From the NCBI GenBank assembly GCA_036850595.1, contig CM072159.1, positions 28,626,280 through 28,690,279 of the forward strand: a DNA stretch of 64,000 nucleotides, read 5' to 3'. Of the stretch, positions 54,979-64,000 are shown piece by piece. Source of the stretch: Rhyacichthys aspro. Taxonomy: Eukaryota > Chordata > Actinopteri > Gobiiformes > Rhyacichthyidae. Position numbers and translations under genes: made by a program. The notes under the pieces were generated by a model. The model did not search any database and was not told where the DNA came from. It was given only the letters and a program-made list of their open reading frames with translations. How positions within the stretch are numbered: the stretch's first letter is position 1; the number at the start of each line of letters is the position of its first letter.

Positions 54979-56870
54979 GAGAGGCTCTACCCCTGCTAGT
55001 GGCTAAAAGCTAGTGAAACAGCATTAAATTTGTAAAGAGTATGAGTATTTAAGCTGGTCTCATCTTCATTGTGATACTATAAAAGTGTCTTAACACCTAC
55101 ACCTTTACACAACCAGCCTTTTGTTTTTTTGGCTGCAATAGTGTTGCTTCCTGTTCCTCAGAAATCTGCAGAAATAGCCCCACCTCCTCTTCTCCACTGC
55201 ATACAACAATTAAGTGCACATGTATCTTCAGTAATCATTGGTAAAGGGTTTAAACTTGTCCTGAGCTGAGAGACTTTATAACCAGTGTCATGAAACAAAC
55301 CCAAAGTAACCTGGCTTTGGATTTGGTTTCATTAACTCAAAGCTCACTCAACTTATGCAACTCATTTCATGTAACAACCCTTAGGATTTCTGCGAATAAT
55401 TACAACAGTCACTTATTTTTAAAGCTATGCCCAATAGTTTGAATAAGATTTTATTTGCCAAACTATTATATCACATTTTTTTTCTATGTGTTGGAAGATT
55501 AAGACACATGTTTAGATTCCAGTGCCCAATATATAACCTACTATAGCCTTAACTTCTACCAAAAACCACCCTTCACTTTTCAGAGGCTCCATTGTAAACG
55601 TTGTCATGCCTGTATAAACCAGTGGGTGGTGCAAGCAGCCTGCGAACCACATCTGAGCGCTGCCCTCCGCTTCAGGAAGCCCCAGCAGAAACACACAGCG
55701 AGCCTGAGGAAGCACAGGGATCGTGTGGAGTGAGTTTTGGAGGCCCGCCAATCACCACTGCAGAACTAATCTATTTCCACGCCGATCCTAATCCAGCGGC
55801 ACAACGATGGCATCATTTAATCACAAAATCATCATCACCACCATCGCCTCGTCCTCTCTCTCTCCCCTTCCCCCCTCTCTCTGTATTAATTTTTTTTTTT
55901 TTTTGGTAAATAAGAGCTTGTGATTAAGAGCAGATTAGCGTTTGACTTCAGACGGACAGACAGACAGAGAGTGTGATGGGTTTTGTTAACACCAGAGTAA
56001 CACCGGTGTCAGCTGTGTGCGGCTGACACTGCATCAACGTTATCCCCCTGCCTCTCATGTTATCGCTGCTGGCTTAGAAGAGTTTTAGGGGGGACTTTTT
56101 AACAGCGGCCCTGCTTAAAGAGCTTAGTGTAAATGGATGGATAGATGGATGGATGAAGATCACACACATGCACAGAGAGATCAGTGTCACTCACGCAGCT
56201 CCAGAGCCCGAGCCCGATGTGCTTTGTGGTTTAAAAAAGCTGTTTTATTTCTCGTCAGCGTTGTAATGGAGATGCTCGACTGTCACGCCGCATTTGAAGT
56301 CTCATTTTGTGTGGCAAAAAAGAGAGAAATCTGCCATTTTGTAGCTGCTGTGGTTCAATAATTGTTGACTACACCTCCTTTTGGAAACAGGAGCAGCAAA
56401 GAGTTAAAGGTGGAGCGTATTCAGAGATAATTTTGCAGGAAAACAATTTAACCTTGGTAAAATATATTGTGTTCATTGTCTCACAGTGACAGTGAAATGG
56501 CTGCTTTCAAAATAACACACTTTTTGTCTTGTGCCTCTTTTATTTTTACAATTAAAACTAATGACTGCAAATGTTCTATGCACCTTTATTTTGTCGAACA
56601 AAAACACTCACAAACGACAGCTTGGGTCAGGGTTTAATGTGCCGTCAGTCCTTCGTCTTAGTTCAGAGGGGCTTTGTTAGACTTTATCAGACATATTTAG
56701 GGAATATGCTCAGGTTGCCCAGTTTTCACTCTGCCTCAGACACTCTCAAGTCATGTTTAACAGCATTAATCCAACAGTGGGGGATTTCAGCTGCTACAGT
56801 CGGGAAAAATGCAAGTCGTAATAAAATTAAAATTATGAGCTAAAGGTCTGTATGAAATGGAATTATTCTG

Positions 56871-57540
56871 TAACACTATTAAACATTAGTAGAGCATTAA
56901 TAAATATGTAATTAACAATGAATGATTAAATAAGTCATTATTGATGTATGATTAATGCTCGGTGAACAATGAAATACTTAGATGCTGAATAGTGTATAGT
57001 TATTATAAACTGTAATAAATAGTGGTAGCTTTTAAGTAAAACATTAACAACTGACTTTATGTACAATTTACTCTGTCCGACACTGTTGCTTGTTGTTTTT
57101 TAAGCAGACACTGCAGAATTGTGTTGTACTTTGTCAGTTATAGTTGATGAAGTAGTCTATTATATGCAGGCAATTTATGTCAGAGCCTGATCGTGGAAGT
57201 CAACCAAATGAAAGTGGAGGAAGCAAAAACACTATTCTATTTCTTTGTTAGAGTTTGTGCAGAAATATTTCATACTGAAAGTATTTGGAATAAGTTTTCT
57301 TTGGAATGTGTAATTTGACACAATGGCTGAATTTCTCCTTTAGGACAGTACATTCAATATAACCCAAAAACGTCCGATAACAATTTTTAATATTTACAAT
57401 CTGTATTCCTACTTTAATAATCACTATTAGGTTGCACTAATAATAATGATAATAAATCACATAAACGTAGCTGTAAAGTCATTAATTCATTGTTAATTAT
57501 GTAGTTATTAATGCTTTATTAACATGTTAAAGTGTGTAGA
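56871..57540. mobile_element. Inverted-repeat DNA element with 60-base AT-rich termini
   Basis: The left arm (56874-56940) contains AGCATTAATAAATATGTAAT then TAACAATGAAT. The right arm (57477-57535), reverse-complemented, contains AGCATTAATAACTACATAAT then TAACAATGAAT. The arms match over roughly 55-60 bases and enclose about 540 bases with no ORF. This is a MITE-like non-autonomous transposon; the superfamily is not identified. Confidence 0.65.
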
Positions 57541-58091
57541 GAGAATAAAATGTTACTTTCTTCTTTGGTCACAATAGAAGTTTTGGTTTATTTGCAGCAT
57601 CTTTATTTTAAAATCGACACAACAGAAAGACACAAAAACTACTCTTTCCACTTTTTTTTTTGGAGTAGATCAAGGACATGCTGCACTTCAAGCAATCTTT
57701 GGTGATACTGACTTTTACAGTCAAATCACAGTTATAAATGATAAATATTCATATATATTTAGGCTTTAGATGTGTACAATTACAAATACATTTTATACCT
57801 GATGTTTGTTTTTAAAAATCAAAGACAAAAACTCACAAAGGAAAGTTTTTAAAGCCTCAAACCTTTAGCTGCATTCATTTTAAACCAGGACCTTGTTTTG
57901 TTTGTTCAATACATCCACCGAACAGATTTCTATATTAGACAGAATGACTCACAACATTAAATACATTACAGCCGCTGCCAACGTGCCTGCCAACAGCGCC
58001 GTTTGTGATCACTGCCGCCATATCTCTTGATGTTACATTGTTAACTTCCCTATTTTTAAACACCCCTAAACAGCTTTCAATTGAAAATCTG

Positions 58092-58113
58092 TGGTGTGTG
58101 TGTGTGTGTGCGC
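58092..58113. repeat. Short GT repeat
   Basis: About ten GT units running into CGCG. Confidence 0.9.
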
Positions 58114-61100
58114 GTCGTTCGAGCCAGCTTCTGTGGGTGCAGCGTGCATTTTTTTATTCGCAGGTGGGCACATTTTGTCTTGGAATGCAGGACACCTACT
58201 TATTATTCGGCGTGTTATTTGTATGTGTGCGCATCAAAAGGAGACGTTGACGGTGAGTAATGTTCTCCAGGCCCCGGCGGCTGGCACTGCTCTGTCTCCC
58301 CGCAGGTGGGAGTGACTCACACGCACACACAGGACCACCTTGTGCCAGCCCAGCGACCGCGAAAGCCAACTGGCCGATGAACAACTGTCTGTCGGTCTGT
58401 CTTTGAGCAGAGCAGCACAAGCACAAGCACATACCTCCACAGCGGCCGAAGTGAGACGGCTGTGTGTACGCACGGCTCTGTCTCTGACCACATACGCACA
58501 CTCAGTCATTGTGTCTCATTACTCACGACTCCCTGACACGTCCCTGTCAAATGCCAGCTCACATTAAGGTGGAGACGTGTACCTTTCTTTCCATCCTCTG
58601 TCTCTGCTTTTCTCTTCAGCCTGTTCCCTTCAAAAATCGCTTTGTTTAATGTCGCAATAATAACAGCAGTGAGGCTTTAAAGTGAGATTTAGAAGCATAA
58701 TACTGCACTAAAGAAATCTAAATGACAGAGAAAGTGAGCCTGGACATATACACATAATAACTACTCCATATTTTATTGTGCCTATAGTATAACCACCCTA
58801 TACCACTGTGTTATCAAGGTCCTAATAAGATGAAGACATGAACTTGCTCCTTTTCCCTTGATCTTCCTTAATGTTGAAATTGTCAGTGTAAAGCTATGAT
58901 ATGAAATGTATAAGCACAGTTCAAATATAACTTATAATAGGCCTTGACACTCAATATCCACCACATATTCAATCTTACATACCGTGTTTTCTCACAGTGT
59001 AATAGTGTCTTTTACTTTTCTGTGTGCACATGTACTGTAAGTAGAATCATCTGTACTGTTTATTTTACTTTTTTACTTTTTTCACTTTCCTATCAGAGTA
59101 TTAGAGCTGCTGTGATAATTGAATTGCCCCACTGCAGGATTAATAAGGTCTTATCCATTTTTTTAATGTTAAAATGTGTACAATTTTGTAGCTGAATACG
59201 CTTGAACAAAATGGAACACATCATCCAAATCTACATTTTCAAAGAAGAAAATATGCCTCAAAATTAAATGTTTTTTGTGTTTGTCTAATATGTAAAAAGA
59301 AACTTGTGGAGAGTGGCATTGCTTCCTGTTTCTGTGCACAGTCGACAAACTGAGCACTGCTGGAGATGAAGCGCATTGTGTTTTATTTGCCCATTTTGCC
59401 TTTTTTGTGTGTGATAGAAACAGTAGATAGACTGTGACCTTCAGTGAACCAATATGTGGTTTACGCCTCAAAGGCACCTCTTGTTTATTTCTGTTTAAGT
59501 GAACTTATGATCTGACTTATTTCCACTGGATTTGTTCATAGACATGTCCCTTCAGGGTTACCGTAGGTGCTCACAGCCTGTAGAAACAAGGAGTGTAAGG
59601 AAAGCTTCAATCTCAAGACTGGATCCAATCAAAAACTACACAAACCACCTTTAAAATGTCAGTGGGTGGGATTTCAAAAGTGGGGCACGGTTGATTTTTT
59701 TCAGGTCACTGCACTATTTCAAGTATTGACAGTCTGAATCAAAGCAGTGCATTTAGTTGCTTAAGATATAACACTTTGTGGAAAAAACGTTTTAAAATGT
59801 TGAAAAAGAACATAATCTGATAGAACTGGCAACCAAATTTAATAAAATATCCATAACAAAGCTGCTCTAAAAGTTATTGTGGGTCTTAAATGAGGTTACT
59901 TTTGGTAAGTGTCCATAGGAAAGGTTTTCAAACAATGAACAAACAAAACATGATATGTCTTTGTCTTTGTGCAAGTGTCAAAGGCTGTGTCCGCTTCATT
60001 ACGTTTGCACCAAAACAGAAAACGTCTCTGTCCAACGAGGGCATTTTAAACTGCACCAAACAACAAAAAACAAAGCCTTTCTCAAGAAACACACTCGATG
60101 GTGCTGTTTGCCCAAATGCTAATACGTCCACAGAGCTCCATGTTTGGGAAAGCTAAAAATGTGACGTTTTGTTGCCAATATATAAACACCTGTTTGGGTT
60201 CATTATGACGTCTGTGAAGAGTTCAGTTGGAAGTGCTCCGAGTCCTCTGTTTTTTTTGTTTGTTTTGTTTTGTTTGTTTTCTGGCAGCATTCACATTTAT
60301 CCAAGTGAACAAGGTTAAAACTGCACCAAACATGGCAAGTGTGAACGCAGCCTTAATTAAGTTGTAAATAAGATTGTAATAGTTTTTGGGTTTTTTTGCA
60401 AAGCAGAGTGCACTATTTGGATTACTTGTCCATTTCATTTTATGAGGATTTTTCTCATTAATAATACATAAAATACAAAGTTTCAGTTTGAGGAGGTTTC
60501 TGAAATTAAACAGCCTTACATTTGGGTAAATTACTGGTATTCTTTTAACCTCATAGTAATTTATTTAAGTGTGGAAATTCACTGCAATGCATGCAAAAAT
60601 ACTAAATATGCACATTAGACAACCAGAAACACTAGTATTTACACTGAAATAACAATAACATACACTAAAAGTCATTCATGGATTCAAGTGCTGCACAATA
60701 CTGATTTTTGGCATAATTTTGTCGCATATTAAATCTAGTCACATATTAAATTTCTCTTCAAAGGCACAGGCATTAGTAAAGCAGCTATTAGCCTCTGCCT
60801 AACATTATTTACACCGTGTCAGGGAGGCAGAAAGAGAGCCTGCTGTGTGTCTTGTAAGTGTGTTAAGCCTCACATTGACTAATCAGATATCATCATTTGC
60901 TGCAGAAGGATATTGAAATATGTCTGGCAGTATTTGCAGCAGTCCATCACGTCTGAGTAGATGATGATGTGACAGGCGTGGAGAACCCAGCAGACGTGAC
61001 GTGACGCCGTGTGTGAGTAAGTGGGGTTTAATGATGTTGTGTGGAATCGGAGATGTATGGTTCCCCTCAGAGCGCGGATAAAACAGTTAAACACAGTAAT

Positions 61101-62390
61101 TGCCATTTACTCTCAGCTGCGCTCGCGTTCCCGTGGGACGGCCTGGCGCTCGACGGGTACCACGCACTCACACATAGATCAGTACGTGTCTTCAGATTCA
61201 ACAGCACCTCTCGTGTGTGGAGCTTTTGGATGCTCTGGTCTTTTTTTTTTTTCTGTGTGTGTGTCCGGAGCTGAAGTCTGCAGACAACACATTAATATTG
61301 CACTGTGCCCCGCAGCAACTCAAGCTCTCTGGGTAACTCTGCCTTTTCCTCTTGCTTTTTTCCTTTGAATAAAAAATAAAAAAATCACAAACTTTTTATT
61401 GTTCTTTGTTGGAATCAAAACAAACACTAAACATAAAGATGTCAATATAAAGTCTTATCTGTCACATTATACAGTTCAATCTTTGGTCATTTAGTTTAGA
61501 AACAACCCACTGTTTCAAATCAATTTAATCTACATCACATCTAAAAAAACGGAAAATACAGTCAGGTGAAATCATTTAATAACCCTTTTCCAGATTCTTA
61601 TGCAGCAACAATAGCTTCTCTAAAATCACTGCTTATGTCACACACTTTAATTCTCCAAAATGTCTGCTTTTATAGATATAGAGCTTTGGAAATATAAACT
61701 ACCCGGTGATTAGCAGCACCTGGCTGAAATGTACACTCCTAAGACTAATTTTAGAAGTGAGAGATAATTAGTTTTGCCCGTATTCTTAGTATTGTGTATT
61801 GTAATGCTTGTATTAGCCTAACACTGAGACCCACTATGACCAGGTAATTTCAGTAGTTTTTACACTCAAATATTGTAATAATAAAATTCAGGAGACAGTA
61901 GACATTTCAACTGACTACATGAAAAACAGAGTCAGAGTCAAACCATATAGTGTGTCATTTATAGTGTTTTATGAATGGCTGTAATATTTGAATAAAGATA
62001 TTTATATCTAAAATTCTGCACAACAAACTATTTCTCAAAAATCGAAGACACAATTATGCTTTGTTAAGCAAAGTCTGGCCTTTATTGGGAGAGTCCTGGC
62101 TTTTTTTGTCCCATCCACCACCCAAACCAGCCTCCTGTTTATTTTGAAAAAGCCTAGAAATCATATGTGATAGAAATAACATGGTAGTCATATTTTAAAT
62201 ACATGCATTTACTGTGTATATCCTATAATTATTGTCCTGGGGAATACCACAGAGTCAGCTATAACAATATTGTATTGTACGGTCCCTGTCAAATGATCAT
62301 GAAATAAATGAATTGACTTTTGCCGTGTATAAAAACAAGAGCCAGACAATGCATATGTGTGTGTATCCTGTGTCTAAGACTCTAAAGAGC

Positions 62391-62422
62391 AGTGTGAGTG
62401 TGTGTGAGTGTGTGTGTGTGAG
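62391..62422. repeat. Imperfect GT/GAGT repeat
   Basis: GTGTGAGTGTGTGTGAGTGT-type simple sequence. Confidence 0.85.
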
Positions 62423-63015
62423 TGCTGGGGGAGTCGAGGTGTGTTTCCTGACGTATAAATTAAGAGCACATAACTTCTCCAGCAGGTCACTGAAACAACA
62501 GAGCCGTCACCCGCCTGCCAAGTCTGACTGTGGGCTGTGGAGGGGACATAAATGACCCATTGTGAGGCCCAGGTTCATGTGTCTCAATATGTGTGCATTT
62601 TCCTTCTATGATATGTCATATTTGAGCTCTACTTGTGGTGTATATAAAGTGCTCGACTAGGTTTCTCAATGTGATTAAGTGATCACTGTTTTATATTCCC
62701 CATAGAGGAATAAAGTGAGTATTTGAGCTGAAAAAACAAAGCCACACAAAGGGCCCATTGACAAAGCACTGAGGGTGTGTGGATGGATGTGTGTGTGTGG
62801 GTTTGGGCAGGAGGGGGGTTGAAGGGGCAGGTTTTTGGACCCTCTGAACTCCCCTCAGCTGTGACCCAGAGCCAGCGAGCCTTGACAATACTCAGTGTAT
62901 GTAAAGACAACATTAGCAAAGCTGCCACGGCTGGAGACAGAGTGCTCTATCTTCTAATTGGCTGGCGCTTGTGGTGGTGACATGTTAATGAGGCTGCTTT
63001 TAACTTCAAAACACC

Positions 63016-63023
63016 TGACGTCA
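63016..63023. promoter_or_regulatory. Palindromic CRE site
   Basis: TGACGTCA, the full cAMP-response element, overlapping an E-box-like CACCTG just upstream, in non-coding DNA between BCAT1 and the presumed sox5. Confidence 0.5.
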
Positions 63024-64000
63024 TGTAATGCCATTGCCTGCCTTTGACTGCCATGCCTAATGTGTACATTTTTAGTTCAGTTGTTTCAGCTCTAGAGCAT
63101 TTTTCATAATGGTCACTGAATGTTTGATTACCCTCACAGAACTTCCTTAAGTATTATTTAAAGAAGAATAATTTGATTAACTGTGTCATGTTGGACAATG
63201 TGATGAAGTGACATGAACCATGGACATATGTTGGACCAAATGCAACAATATCACCTTTGGTCATAGTTACATAAAACAGGTCTTGGTGTAATGTAGGAAA
63301 ACGTCAGCAAAATACATTTGTAGACAGCAAACTAAGATAATTAAGACCATAATAAACATATGCAATATTTTTCCTGGGACATAAAAACAAAACATATGGC
63401 ATTCCACTTATTTCATAATATACTTAATTATATTTTTGTGCTAGAAAGTTATAACATTGTAAGTCCTGGAGGGTGTTAGTCTGGCCATACCCATTCTCTT
63501 CACAACAACACTCTCAACTCGAAATGGGTCTTGTATCCCACCACTTAAGATTAGTTCCCTCTTGTTAAAAATCCCGTTGGACAAATCATAACCAGTTATT
63601 TATTAATGCAATGCTTTGTTTCTGATTGGTTGTTTTTTTCAGTTTTATCAAGAAGCATTTTATTATGCTCCAGTCAGAACTGTCCCCTGGAAATCCTGTG
63701 TATTCAAGTCCCACTGCTGACAGATACAGCCTCATCTGTAGAGACAGTATTCCACCATTGTTGTTCTACTCGCTGTGTGTAGCCAGGAGCCAATAGCTTT
63801 CAATTGCTTTAACTGAGGACATCATATTCACACTTTTCACAGTAATGCAGCAGGAACTGAACAAAACACAACTCCTTGACTGTATTTAAAGTCAGTCTGG
63901 TCCCTGCAGACTCTCTGTGCAGCAGTGGCCTCATATTCACAGACGCTGTTTGTTTAAAAGCAGAGACAAAACAAGCCGACATGTTTGGAAGAAAAAAACA

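Larger units (their letters stand above)
48702..64000. other. Gene-poor region downstream of BCAT1, probable sox5 upstream flank
   Basis: Fifteen kilobases in which I found no exon with supported splice sites or protein homology. It is a mix of AT-rich sequence, simple repeats, one clear inverted-repeat element and GC-richer islands at about 52.5-53.0, 55.6-56.2, 58.0-58.6, 60.95-61.3 and 62.4-63.0 kb. In human, SOX5 lies beyond the BCAT1 3' end with its 5' end facing BCAT1, so this is likely its upstream regulatory desert. Confidence 0.55.

Noticed and set aside
55601..55909. 102-codon ORF within a GC-richer island
   Set aside because: Low-complexity Ser/Pro-rich translation ending in poly-Phe from a T tract; no homology seen.
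63980..64000. ATG near the right edge as a start of sox5
   Set aside because: The few codons visible (MFGRKK) do not resemble known SOX5 N-termini, and too little sequence remains to judge.

Overview
The window is vertebrate nuclear DNA, and short introns, teleost-type interspersed repeats and gene content point to a ray-finned (teleost) fish. Species cannot be read from the sequence. All protein-coding genes are multi-exon. I rebuilt them by hand from splice sites, checking that reading phase carries across each junction.

Layout, left to right. (1) 23-4086, + strand: 3' part of an SLC5A8-like sodium-coupled monocarboxylate transporter, cut by the left edge. (2) 4878-5218, - strand: ETFRF1/LYRM5, a small mitochondrial LYR protein. 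(3) 5587-10990, + strand: DNAI7 (CASC1), an axonemal dynein-associated protein, divergent from ETFRF1 across a 370 bp shared promoter with NRF1-like and RFX X-box-like sites. (4) 11804-37980 plus a 5' non-coding exon near 39.5 kb, - strand: IRAG2 (LRMP/Jaw1), about 37 coding exons. The long model joins a serine-rich leader, a KASH5-like EF-hand region, a long coiled coil, an acidic linker, the IRAG/MRVI1 core and a complete KASH tail. (5) 40574-48701, + strand: BCAT1, complete in 10 coding exons, divergent from IRAG2. (6) 48702-64000: no gene found; it holds repeats and several GC-richer islands.

The order ETFRF1-DNAI7-IRAG2-BCAT1 matches human 12p12.1, where SOX5 lies beyond the 3' end of BCAT1. 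The right-hand 15 kb is therefore probably the flank upstream of sox5 and may carry its enhancers. At the left end, a transporter sits where KRAS would be in human.

The genes do not form one pathway: monocarboxylate uptake, electron-transfer flavoprotein regulation, ciliary dynein, nuclear-envelope/ER anchoring and branched-chain amino-acid transamination. The most notable item is the IRAG2 locus. Its KASH tail and EF-hand/coiled-coil front make it look like a LINC-complex protein, while its 3' third has its own plausible start exon and looks like a separate short isoform.
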